A DNA stretch of 64,000 bases from Eurosta solidaginis (lineage: Eukaryota > Arthropoda > Insecta > Diptera > Tephritidae). The stretch spans positions 145,660,941-145,724,940 of the forward strand of contig NC_090320.1 of the NCBI RefSeq assembly GCF_040869045.1, given 5' to 3'. This document shows, in pieces, positions 52,852 to 64,000 of this stretch. The position numbers and the translations under genes are program-made. Each line of letters begins with the position of its first letter. Positions within the stretch are counted from its first letter, which is position 1. The notes beneath the pieces were generated by a model. That model saw nothing but the letters and a program-made list of their open reading frames with translations, searched no databases and was not told where the DNA came from.

Positions 52852-53484
52852 GGAATAGTAATACATGTCCCAGAAAATCATACATAGGCGGCTATAGAAA
52901 CACCCTCGCTAACATAATATATCCACTGTTAAATCGATGGTCGCAGTAATAGTAATGTTATGTATGTATATATATGCTACTAGTGAGTGAGTTAGTAAGC
53001 CTGTTCCTTAGAGTTTTTCTGACACATCTGCTACTTATTCGCAACACAATAGGTAGGGAAAAATATAAATTCACAACAATGTGATCCATATTGTTCAAAA
53101 AAGTAGAAGATAAACACAACATAGGTAGCAAAAAAGTAGAAGATAAACACAAAAAACTTACGTTTCGAACAATTTTCTTCTAATTCGATAAATCGTCGAC
53201 AACAAATTTCTATTCGCATCAAAATTAGATACACATCGAAAATTTCGGCAGAGATTAGATGTCATTATATCAAGTTCAAATTCGATTTTCGATGTTCGAT
53301 AGCCAGCGAAGATAGAAGTTCGAAAAATGCTCATAATAGGGGCCTATATTTTTTTTTATCGTTTTAATGTTATTCACGAAGAAACGGTCGGTACTATTGT
53401 CGCTTTTTTCGTTGTTGCAATTAAACACATGATGATGGTGAATAGTGTTGCCAGCTATGTGATAATGGAAAATACTTATGTTTC
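52852..53484. other. Unassigned flank up to the assembly gap
   Basis: No coding similarity. A direct repeat of about 33 bp with AAAAAGTAGAAGATAAACAC occurs at 53097-53150. Confidence 0.4.
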
Positions 53485-53584
53485 NNNNNNNNNNNNNNNN
53501 NNNNNNNNNNNNNNNNNNNNNNNNNNNNNNNNNNNNNNNNNNNNNNNNNNNNNNNNNNNNNNNNNNNNNNNNNNNNNNNNNNNN
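53485..53584. other. Assembly gap (100 N)
   Basis: Exactly 100 N, the usual placeholder for a gap of unknown size. Reading frames across it are not real. Confidence 0.99.
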
Positions 53585-54121
53585 GAGAGGGTGAATAGAT
53601 CGGTTCTGCAGTTCATTAGATCCTTTATAAAGGAGAATCAAAGGAATTGGGACAAATGCATCAGCGATGCTGCATTTGCGCTCCGCAGCATTACACATGC
53701 TGCAATCAACATGTCGCCATATTTTGCCACTTTCGGTATGCCTATGATACAGCATGCTGCATCATATGAGCTATACCGAAAGCTGGCGGCAGTGAAAGAT
53801 GTTGAGTGCGAGATAGGAGCGCAAAGCGATAAAATGCAGATGATAAGAAATAAGATTATGAAAGAGCTGAAGTTGGCCCATGAAAGAAGTAAAAAAGTAT
53901 ATGACACTAGGAGTAGGGATGTTACGTTTAAAATCGGACAAGTGGTATATCGCCGAAACTTTAAGCAGAGTTCCCTAGTCGATAACTACAACGCCAAGCT
54001 AGCTACCAAACAGATAAAGTGTATAGTCCTAAAAGCTATCGGGAATTCGATGTAGGAGCTTGGCGATAGCAATGGGAAAAAGATCGGCGTATACCACGCT
54101 AAAGACATTTTTGCAAAATAG
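53585..54121 (+). pseudogene. Integrase C-terminal fragment of a Gypsy-type element
   Basis: The frame enters from the gap at ERVNRSVLQFIRSFI, the conserved region at the catalytic Glu of retroelement integrases, and continues with WDKCISDAAFALRSITH and SPYFATFGMP, the typical block after the core. A basic linker and GQVVYRRNFKQSS form the C-terminal domain. An in-frame TAG at 54053-54055 breaks it; the frame then runs to 54121 (VYHAKDIFAK). The rest of the element is lost in or before the gap. Confidence 0.8.
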
Positions 54122-54337
54122 TTCAATGTTTTTTTGTAGTTCTAGTACTTTTGTTCTATGTTATTTAGTTATTTATCGACGTAGTTTATTTATTTATTGG
54201 CCTTTTTTATTTATTAACTTATTGACGTACGTGATTATTTTATTAAATTATTTTTATTTCTGTAGATTTTTGTTGGTAATAGGCTTTTTTGACCAATCGT
54301 TTTTTAATTGCAAATAAAGATATTTATTTCAATTTTT

Positions 54338-54381
54338 CCACCTAACGTTTCGCTAGACTTCCTAGCATCATCAGAGGTGAT
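54338..54381 (-). ncRNA. Hammerhead-ribozyme-like motif of the Penelope-like element
   Basis: Minus-strand order: CACCU (stem I), CUGAUGA, stem II GCUAG/CUAGC with loop GAAGU, GAAA, CGUU, then AGGUG, which pairs fully with CACCU. All conserved core bases of a minimal type I hammerhead are present, with almost no stem III. Penelope-like elements are known to carry such minimal hammerheads. Predicted cleavage would be after the U at 54344. Activity is not shown by sequence alone. Confidence 0.6.
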
Positions 54382-54614
54382 CTAATTTATTAACAACAAT
54401 AAAGATAAAAATATTTACATTAATTTATGGTATAAAGACTACTTTAATTTATATATATAAATTTACTTTATATATGTAACGAGAACAACACTAACATTGA
54501 TTTACATACGTACAAACATAGACAACACTTACGTAATATATTTGTTATTTAAATATTAAAACTAAAAGAATTAGTACCATTTAACATTGGTATCATTGTC
54601 ATACTGATTCTTAA

Positions 54615-54965
54615 CTATAAACATAAAAGGTAAACAGCTGCTATATTTTGTGTGTCCTCTTTCTTGTTTATCGTATTTGCCCGTTTTTCCAATATTCTCA
54701 GACTTTCCAATGTATATCTGGTTCTCCCGTGTTTGTTCCTATCTATTATTTTTGTATTAGCCAGATCAGCTGAGTGTCCACTTGTTATGATATGCTGCGC
54801 TAAGGCGGTGGTGGTTTTTTTGTTTTGTATATCAGCTTCGTGCTCTTTCAATCGGATTCCCAGTGCACGTTTTGTAGTCCCTATATATACCCTGCTGCAG
54901 ATTTCATTTTCTTTACCTTTACACGTTAATTCATATACCACATTGTTTTGTTCTAATTTTTCATT
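54615..54965 (-). pseudogene. GIY-YIG endonuclease domain of a Penelope-like element
   Basis: The frame enters near 54965 (NNVVYELTC) and contains RVYIGTTKRALGIRLKEHEAD, the GIY-YIG core with the catalytic Arg, and ALAQHIITSGH and NTKIIDRNKHGRTRYTLESL (His and Glu of the active site). It ends at 54615. This domain nicks target DNA in Penelope-like elements. The domain itself has no stop codons, but its RT part is missing upstream. Confidence 0.85.
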
Positions 54966-54975
54966 TCCAAAAAAT

Positions 54976-57900
54976 GGAAACCCTACTCAAAAATTTCCCT
55001 ATTGTAATGCAGAGTGAAATGCCTTTCGTTTGATACCCATCTTGGCATATCTCATGCAATTTTTTTAATTTCGAATAGGTGGCAACGCTAAATGGCAACC
55101 CTACTGAAAAATGTCCCTATTGTAATTCGGAGTGAAATACCTTTCGTTTGATACCCATATCGGCATATCCAATGCAATTTTTTTATTTCGAATAGGTGGC
55201 AACCCTAAATGGCAACCCTACTCAAAAATGTCCTTATTGTAACGCGGAGTGAAATACCTTTCGTTTGATAACCATATCAGCATATCTCATGAATTTTTTT
55301 GTTAATTTCGAATAGGTGGCAACCCTAAATGGCAAACCTACACAAAATGTCCCTATTGTAATGCGGAGTGAAATACCCTTCGTTATATACCCATATCGGC
55401 ATATCTTATGCAATTTTTTTTTAAATTTCGAATAGGTGGCAACTCTAAACGGCAGCCCTACTCGAAAATGTCCCTATTGTAATGCGGAGTGAAATACCTT
55501 TCGTATGATACCCATATCGGCATATCTCATTCAATTTTTTTTATTTCGAATAGGTGGCAACCCTAAATAGCAACCCTACTCAAAAATGTCCCTATTGTAA
55601 TGCGGAGTGAAATACTTTTCGTTTGATAACCATATCGGCATATCTCATGCAATTTTTTTATTTCGAATAGCTGGCAACCCTAAATGGCAACCCTACTCAA
55701 AAATTTCCCTATTGTGATGCGGAGTGAAATACCTTTCGTTTGATACACATATCGGCATATCTCATGTATTTTTTTAATTTCCAAAAGGTCGCAACCCTAA
55801 ATGGAAACCCTACTCAAAAATGTCCCTATTGTAATGCAGAGTGAAATGCCTTTCGTTTGATACCCATCTCGGCATATCTCATGCAATTTTTTTAATTTCG
55901 AATAGGTGGCAACCCTAAATGGCAACCCTACTCAAAAATGTCCCTATTGTAATTCGGAGTAAAATACCTTTCGTTTGATACCCATATCGGCATATCCAAT
56001 GCAATTTTTTTATTTCGAATAGGTGGCAACCCTAAATGGCAACCCTACTCAAAAATGTCCTTATTGTAATGCCGAGTGAAATACCTCTCTTTTGATAACC
56101 ATATCGGCATATCTCATGCAATTTTCTTTAATTTCGAATAGGTGGCAACCCTAAATGGCAATCCTACTAAAAAATGCCCTACTCTAATGCGGAGTGAAAT
56201 ACCTTTCGTTTAATACCCATATTGGCATATCTCATGCAATTTTTTTAATTTCGAATATGTGGCAACCCTAAATATCAATCCTACTCAAAAATGTCCCTAT
56301 TGTATTGCGGAGTGAAATACCTTTCATTTGATACCCATATCAGCATATCTCATGACTTTTTTTTTATTTCGAATAGGTGGCAACCCTAAATGGCAACCCT
56401 ACCCAAAAATGTCCCCATTGTAATGCGGAGTGAAATACCTTTCGTTTGATACCCATATCGGCATATCTCATGCAATTTTTTTTATTCTGAATTGGTGGCA
56501 ACCCTAAATGGCAGCCCCACTTAAAAATGCCCTATTCTAACGCGGAGTGAAATACCATTCGTTTAATACCCGTATTGGCATATCTTATGCAATTTTTTTT
56601 AATTTCGAATAGGTGCCAATCCTATAGAGCAACCCTACTCGAAAACTTCCCTATTGTAATGCGGAGTGGAATACCTTTCGTTTGATACCCATATTCGCAT
56701 ATCTCATGGAATTTTTTGAATTTCGAATAGGTAGCAACCCTAAATGGCAACCCTACTCAAAAATGTCCCTACTGTAATGCGGAGTGAAATACCTTTCGTT
56801 TGATACCCATATCGGCATATCTCATGCAATTTTTTTATTCTGAATTGGTGGCAACCCTAAATGGCAGTCCCACTTAAAAATGCCCTATTCTAACGCGGAG
56901 TGAAATACCTTTCGTTTAATACCCGTATTGGCATATCTTATGCAATTTTTTTTAATTTCGAATAGGTGGAAATCCTATAGAGCAACCCTACTCAAAAACT
57001 TCCCTATTGTAATGCGGAGTGGAATACCTTTCGTTTGATACCCATATCGGCATATCTCATGATTTTTTTTAAATTCGAATAGGTGGCAACCCTAAATGGC
57101 AACCGTACTCAAAAATGTCCCTACTGTAATGTGGAGTGAAATACCTTTCGTTTGATACCCATATCGGCATATCATGCAATTTGTTTTAATTTCGAATAGG
57201 TGGCAACGCTAAGTGGAAACCCTACTCAAAAATGTCCCTATTGTAATGCGGAGTGAAGTACCTTTCGTTTGATACCCATATCGGCATATCTCATGATTTT
57301 TTTTAAATTCGAATAGGTGGCAACCCTAAATGGCAACCCCACTCAAAAATATCGCTATTGTAATGCGGATTGAAATACCTTTCGTTTGATACCCATAATC
57401 GCATGTCTCATGTAATTTTTTGAATTTCGAATAGGTGGCAACCCTAAATGGCAACCCTACTCAAAAAATGTCCCTACTGTAATGTAGAGTGAAATACCCT
57501 TCGTTATATACCCATATCGGCATATCTTATGCAATTTTTTTTAAATTTCGAACAGGTGGCAACTCTAAACGGCAGCCCTACTCGAAAATGTCCCTATTGT
57601 AATGCGGAGTGAAATACCTTTCGTATGATACCCATATCGACATATCTCATTCAATTTTTTTTATTTCGAATAGGTGGCAACCCTAAATAGCAACCCTACT
57701 CAAAAATGTGCCTATTGTAATGCGGAGTGAAATACTTTTCGTTTGATAACCATATCGGCATATCTTATGCAATTTTTTTTATTTCGAATAGCTGGCAACC
57801 CTAAATGGCAACCCTACTCAAAAATTTCCCTATTGTGATGCGGAGTGAAATACCTTTCGTTTGATACACATATCGGCATATCTCATGTATTTTTTTAATT

Positions 57901-60900
57901 TCAAAAAGGTGGCAACCCTAAATGGAAACCCTACTCAAAAATGTCCCTATTGTAATGCAGAGTGAAATGCCTTTCGTTTGATACCCATCTCGGCATATCT
58001 CATGCAATTTTTTTAATTTCGAATAGGTGGCAACCCTAAATGGCAACCCTACTCAAAAGTGTCCCTATTGTAATCCGGAGTAAAATACCTTTCGTTTGAT
58101 ACCCATATCGGCATATCCAATGCAATTTTTTATTTCGAATAGGTGGCAACCCTAAATGGCAACCCTACTCAAAAATGTCCTTATTGTAATGCGGAGTCAA
58201 ATACCTTTCCTTTGATAACCATATCGGCATATCTCATGCAATTTTCTTTAATTTCGAATAGGTGGCAACCCTAAATGGCAACCCTACTAAAAAATGCCCT
58301 ATTCTAATGCGGTGTGAAATACCTTTCGTTTAATACCCATATTGGCATATCTCATGCAATTTTTTAATTTCGAATATGTGGCAACCCTAAATAGCAATCC
58401 TACTCAAAAATGTCCCTATTGTAATGCGGAGTGAAATACCTTTCATTTGATACCCATATCAGCATATCTCATGACTTTTTTTTATTTCGAATAGGTGGCA
58501 ACCCTAAATGGCAACCCTACCCAAAGATGTCCCCATTGTAATGCGGAGTGAAATAACTTTCGTTTGATACCCATATCGGCATATCTCATGCAATTTTTTT
58601 ATTCTGAATTGGTGGCAACCCTAAATGGCAGCCACACTTAAAAATGCCCTATTCTAACGCGGAGTGAAATACCTTTCGTTTAATACCCGTATTGGCATAT
58701 CTTATGCAATTTTTTTTAATTTCGAATAGGTGGCAATCCTATAGAGCAACCCTACTCAAAAACTTCCCTATTGTAATGCGGAGTGGAATACCTTTCGTTT
58801 GATACCCATATCGGCATATCTCATGAATTTTTTTTAAATTGGAATAGGTGGAAACCCTAAATGGCAACCCTACTCAAAAATATCGCTATTGTAATGCGGA
58901 TTGAAATACCTTTCGTTTGATACCCATATTCGCATATCTCATGGAATTTTTTTAATTGCGAATAGGTGGCAACCCTAAATGGCAACCCTACTCAAAAATG
59001 TCCCTACTGTAATGCGGAGTGAAATGCCTTTCGTTTGATACCCATATCGGCATATCTCATGCAATTTTTTGAATTTCGAATATATGGCAACCCTAAATGG
59101 CAACCCTACTCAAAAATGTCCCTACTGTAATGTGGAGTGAAATACCTTTCGTTTGATACCCATATCGGCATATCATGCAATTTGTTTTAATTTCGAATAT
59201 GTGGCAACGCTAAGTGGAAACCCTACTCAAAAATGTCCCTATTGTAATGCAGAGTGAAGTACCTTTCGTTTGATACCCATATCGGCATATCTCATGATTT
59301 TTTTTAAATTCGAATAGGTGGCAACCCTAAATGGCAACCCCACTCAAAAATATCGCTATTGTAATGCGGATTGAAATACCTTTCGTTTGATACCCATAAT
59401 CGCATGTCTCATGTAATTTTTTGAATTTCGAATAGGTGGCAACCCCAAATGGAAACCCTACTCAAAAATGTCCTTATTGTAATTCGGAGTGAAAGACCTT
59501 TCGTTTGATACCCATATCGGCATATCTCATGAATTTTTTTTTAATTTCGAATAGGTGTCAACCCTAAATGGCAACCGTACTCAAAAATGTCCTTATTGCA
59601 ATGCGCAGTGAAATACCTTTCGTTTGATACCCATATATAATTCGAATAGGTGGCAACCCTAAATGGCAACCCTACTCAAAAATGCCCTATTCTAATGCGG
59701 AGTGAAGTACTCTTCGTTTAATACCCATATTGACATATTCTCATGCAATTTTTTTTAATTTCGACTAGGTGTCAACCCTAAATGGAAACCCCACAAAAAA
59801 TTTCGCTATTGTAATGCGGAGTGAAATACCTTTCTTTTGATACCCATATCGGCATATCTTATGAATTTTTTTTAATGTCGAATAGGTGGCAACCCCAAAT
59901 GGCAACCGTACTCAAAAATGTCCCTATTGTATTGCGGAGTGAATCGCCTTTCGTACGATACAAATGACAGCATATCCCATGCAATTTTTTTTAAATTTAG
60001 AATAGGTGGCAACCCTAAATGGCAACCCTACTCAAAAATGTCCCTATTGTAATGCGGAGTGAAATACCTTTCGTTTGATACCCATCTCAGCATATCTCAT
60101 GCAACTTTTTTTATTTCGAATAGGTGGCAACCCTAAATGGCAACCCCTCTCAAAAATGTCATATTATAGGGCGGAGTGAAATACCATTCGTTTAATACCC
60201 ATATAGGCATATTTTATGCATTTTTTTAATTTCGAATAGGTGGCAACCCTAAGTAGCAACCCTACTCAAAGATGTCCCTGTTGAAATGCTTAGTGAAATA
60301 CCTTTCGTTTGATAACCATAATGGCATATCTCATGCAATTTTTTTTATTTCGAATAGGTGGCAACACTAAGTGGCAACCCTACTCAAAAATGCCCTATTC
60401 TAACGCGGAGTGAAATACCTTTCGTTTAATACCCATATTGGCATGTTTTATGCATTTTTTTTAATTTCGAATAGGTGGCAACCTTAAGTAGCAACCCTAC
60501 TCAAAGATGTCCCTATTGTAATGCGGAGTGAAATACCTTTCGTTTGATACCCATATTGGCGTATCTCATGCAATTTTTTTTAAATTTCGAATAGGTGGTA
60601 ACCCTAAATAGCAACCCTACTCAAAAATGTCCCTATTGTAATGCGGAGTGAAATACCTTACGTTTGATACCCATATCGACATATCTCATCCAATTTTTTT
60701 TTAATTTAGAATAGGTTACAACCCTAAATGGCAACCCTACTAAAAAATGTCCCTATTGTAATGCGGAGTGAAATACCTTTCGTTTGATACCCATCTCGGC
60801 ATATCTCATGCAATTTTTTTTATTTCGATTAGGTGGCAACCCTAAATGGCAACCCTACTCAAAAATTCCATATTCTAGCGCGGAGTGAAATACCTTTTTT

Positions 60901-63900
60901 TAATACCCATATTGGCATATTTTATGCATTTTTTTAATTCCGAATAGGTGGCAACCCTAAATAGCAACCCTACTCAAAAATGTCCCTATTGTAATGCGGA
61001 GTGAAATACCTTTCGTTTGATACCCATATCGACATATCTCATCCAATTTTTTTTTAATTTAGAATAGGTTACAACCCTAAATGGCAACCCTACTAAAAAA
61101 TGTCCCTATTGTAATGCGGAGTGAAATACCTTTCGTTTAATACCCATATTGGCATATCTCATGCAATTTTTTTAATTTCGAATATGTGGCAACCCTAAAT
61201 AGCAACCCTACTCAAAAATGTCCCAATTCTATTCTATTGTAATGCGGAGTGAAACACCTTTCGTTTGATACCCATGACGGCATATCTCATGCAATTTTTT
61301 TTAATTTACAATAGGTGGCAACCATAAATTGTAACCCTATCAAAAATGTCCCTATTGTAATGCGGAGTGAAATACCTTTCGTTTGATATACATCTCGGCA
61401 TATCTCATGCAATTTTTTTTATTTCGAATTGGTGGCAACCCTAAACGACAGCCCCACTCAAAAATGCCCTATTCTAACGCGGAGTGAAATACCTTTCGTT
61501 TAATACCCATATTGGCATATCTTATGCAATTTTTTTTAATTTCGAATAGGTGGCAATCCTAAAGAGCAACCCTACTCAAAACTTCCCTATTGTAATGCGG
61601 AGTGGAATACCTTTCGTTTGATACCCATACCGGCATATCTCATGATTTTTTTTTCAAATTCGAATAGGTGGCAACCCTAAATGGCAACCCTATTCAAAAA
61701 TATCGCTTTTGTAATGCGGATTGAAATACCTTTCGTTTGATACCATATAGGCATATCTCATGGAATTTTTTGAATTTCGCATAGGTGGCAACCCTAAATG
61801 GAAACCCTTCTCAAAAATGTCCCTACTGTAATGCGGAGTGAAATACCTTTCGTTTGATACCCATATCGACATATCTCATGCAATTTTTTGAATTTCGAAT
61901 AGGTGGCAACGCTAAGTGGAAACCCTACTCAAAAATGTCCCTATTGTAATGCGGAGTGAAGTACCTTTCGTTTGATACCCATATCGGCATATCTCATGAA
62001 TTTTTTTTTAATTCGAATAGGTGGCAACCCTAAATGGCAACCCCACTCAAAAATATCGTTATTGTAATGCGGATTGAAATACCTTTCGTTTAATACCCAT
62101 ATCGACATATCTCATACAATTTTTTTTTAATTTAGAATAGGTTACAACCCTAAATGGCAACCCTACTAAAAAATATTGCTTTTGTAATGCGGATTGAAAG
62201 ACCTTTCGTTTGATACCATATACGCATATCTCATGGAATTTTTTGAATTTCGAATAGGTGGCAACCCTAAATGGAAACCCTTCTCAAAAATGTCCCTACT
62301 GTAATGCGGAGTGAAATACCTTTCGTTTGATACCCATATCGACATATCTCATGCAATTTTTTGAATTTCGAATAGGTGGCAACGCTAAGTGGAAACCCTA
62401 CTCAAAAATGTCCCTATTGTAATGCGGAGTAAAGTACCTTTCGTTTGATACCCATATCGGCATATCTCATGGAATTTTTTTAAATTTCGAATAGGTGGCA
62501 ACCGTAAATGGCAACCCTACTCCAAAATTTCCTTATTGCAATGCGGAGTGAAATACCTTTCGTTTAATACCCATATCGGCATGTCTCAAGCAATTTTTTT
62601 AATTTCGGATAGGTGGCAACCCTCCTCAAAAATACCCTAATCTAATGCGGAGTGAAATACTCTTCGCTTAATACCCATATTGGCATATCTCATTCAATTT
62701 TTTTTAATTTCGAATAGGTGGCAACCCTAAATATCAACCCTACTAAAAAATGCCCTATTCTAATGCGGAGTGAAATACCTTTCGTTTAATACCCATATTG
62801 GCATATCTCATGCAATTTTTTTAATTTCGAATATGTGGCAACCCTAAATAGCAACCCTACTCAAAAATGTCCCAATTCTATTCTATTGTAATGCGGAGTG
62901 AAACACCTTTCGTTTGATACCCATGACGGCATATCTCATGCAATTTTTTTAAATTTACAATAGGTGGCAACCATAAATGGTAACCCTATCAAAAATGTCC
63001 CTATTGTAATGCGGAGTGAAATACCTTTCGTTTGATACCCATATCGGCATATCATGCAATTTGTTTTAATTTCGAATAGGTGGCAACGCTAAGCGGAAAC
63101 CCTACTCAAAAATGTCCCTATTGTAATGCGGAGTGAAGTACCTTTCGTTTGATACCCATATCGGCATATCTCATGATTTTTTTTAAATTCGAATAGGTGG
63201 CAACCGTAAATGGCAACCCCACTCAAAAATATCGCTATTGTAATGCGGATTGAAATACCTTTCGTTTGATACCCATAATCGCATGTCTCATGTAATTTTT
63301 TGAATTTCGAATAGGTGGCAACCCTAAATGGCAACGCTACTCAAAAAATGTCCCTACTGTAATGTAGAGTGAAATACCCTTCCTTATATACCCATATCGG
63401 CATATCTTATGCAATTTTTTTTTAAATTTCGAATAGGTGGCAACTCTAAACGGCAGCCCTACTCGAAAATGTCCCTATTGTAATGCGGAGTGAAATACCT
63501 TTCGTATGATACCCATATCGGCATATCTCATTCAATTTTTTTTATTTCGAATAGGTGGCAACCCTAAATAGCAACCCTACTCAAAAATGTCCCTATTGTA
63601 ATGCGGAGTGAAATACTTTTCGTTTGATAACCATATCGGCATATCTTATGCAATTATTTTTTATTTCGAATAGCTGGCAACCCTAAATGGCAACCCTACT
63701 CAAAAATTTCCCTAGTGTGATGCGGAGTGAAATACCTTTCGTTTGATACACATATCGGCATATCTCATGTATTTTTTTAATTTCAAAAAGGTGGCAACCC
63801 AAAATGGAAACCCTACTCAAAAATGTCCCTATTGTAATGCAGAGTGAAATGCCTTTCGTTTGATACCCATCTCGGCATATCTCATGCAATTTTCTTAATT

Positions 63901-64000
63901 TCGAATAGGTGGCAACCCTAAATGGCAACCCTACTCAAAAATGTCCCTATTGTAATTCGGAGTAAAATACCTTTCGTTTGATACCCATATCGGCATATCC
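54976..64000 (+). repeat. 118-bp satellite array (about 76 units), open at the window end
   Basis: Units of about 118 bp with GGCAACCCTAAATGGCAACC, ACTCAAAAATGTCCC, TGCGGAGTGAAATACCTTTC, GTTTGATACCCATATCGG and a T tract before TTTCGAATAGGT. Variants such as CGTTATATACCC recur at 55381, 57502 and 63382, showing a higher-order structure of about 2.12 kb (18 units). Frames of 60-81 codons within it are accidental. The array continues beyond 64000. Confidence 0.97.

Larger units (their letters stand above)
54290..54975 (-). mobile_element. Penelope-like retroelement, 3' fragment
   Basis: Minus-strand fragment with a GIY-YIG endonuclease and the AT-rich 3' region that in Penelope-like elements carries the hammerhead motif. 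It is cut at 54975 by the satellite array, so the RT is missing. Confidence 0.82.

Noticed and set aside
53327..54055. 242-codon frame across the N run
   Set aside because: The part before the gap has no integrase similarity and the gap length is arbitrary; only the part after 53584 is kept.
61690..63928. Short minus-strand frames in the 118-bp satellite
   Set aside because: They repeat with the satellite period and are by-products of the array.

Overview
This window is repeat-rich nuclear DNA from a higher dipteran, most likely a tephritid fruit fly. The evidence is short GT-AG introns, broken copies of conserved insect genes (ultraspiracle, metaxin 2, the cysteine desulfurase Nfs1), insect-type retroelements, and repeat families I remember as common in tephritids (that last point is recollection, not a search). 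I see no intact single-copy host gene. Nearly every recognisable reading frame belongs to a mobile element or a pseudogene.

Layout. 1-3229: decayed non-LTR retrotransposon split by a tRNA-derived SINE. 3230-6939 and 18142-18853: copies of a short inverted-repeat module family, with a 395-bp retroposon in one copy. 6940-18137: a Ty3/Gypsy element whose 3' LTR is split by a second Gypsy element (CsRn1-like, 13135-17909). 18860-25600: AT-rich sequence with a 260-bp MITE, a 45-bp minisatellite, a Penelope-like scrap and an inverted pair of tRNA-headed repeats. 25610-39651: one non-coding element with a 130-bp tandem array, interrupted by a 7.25-kb BEL/Pao-derived insertion (25932-33184) that encloses pseudogene pieces of Mtx2, usp and an unidentified gene, and by a PIF/Harbinger transposon (35142-37463) with an apparently intact three-intron transposase. 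40689-45344: a young Mag-like Gypsy element on the minus strand with near-identical LTRs and one frameshift. 45570-46800: second copies of the 23-kb repeats. 46873-52843: a 6-kb segment with 19-bp terminal inverted repeats and a perfect 8-bp target duplication that carries an Nfs1 pseudogene and a second, intron-bearing gene fragment. 53485-53584: assembly gap. 53585-54121: integrase tail. 54290-54975: Penelope-like GIY-YIG fragment with a hammerhead-like motif. 54976-64000: about 9 kb of a 118-bp satellite running off the window.

How the parts relate. The order of insertion can be read from target-site duplications (14 bp SINE, 4 bp Gypsy, 4 bp nested Gypsy, 5 bp BEL, 3 bp Harbinger, 8 bp MITE, 8 bp gene-carrying element). 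The most unusual observations are two independent mobile-element envelopes that contain host gene fragments, a shared 24-bp core in two otherwise different tandem arrays, and the hammerhead-like fold beside the Penelope endonuclease. The region behaves like heterochromatic or pericentromeric DNA, which is an inference from repeat content only.
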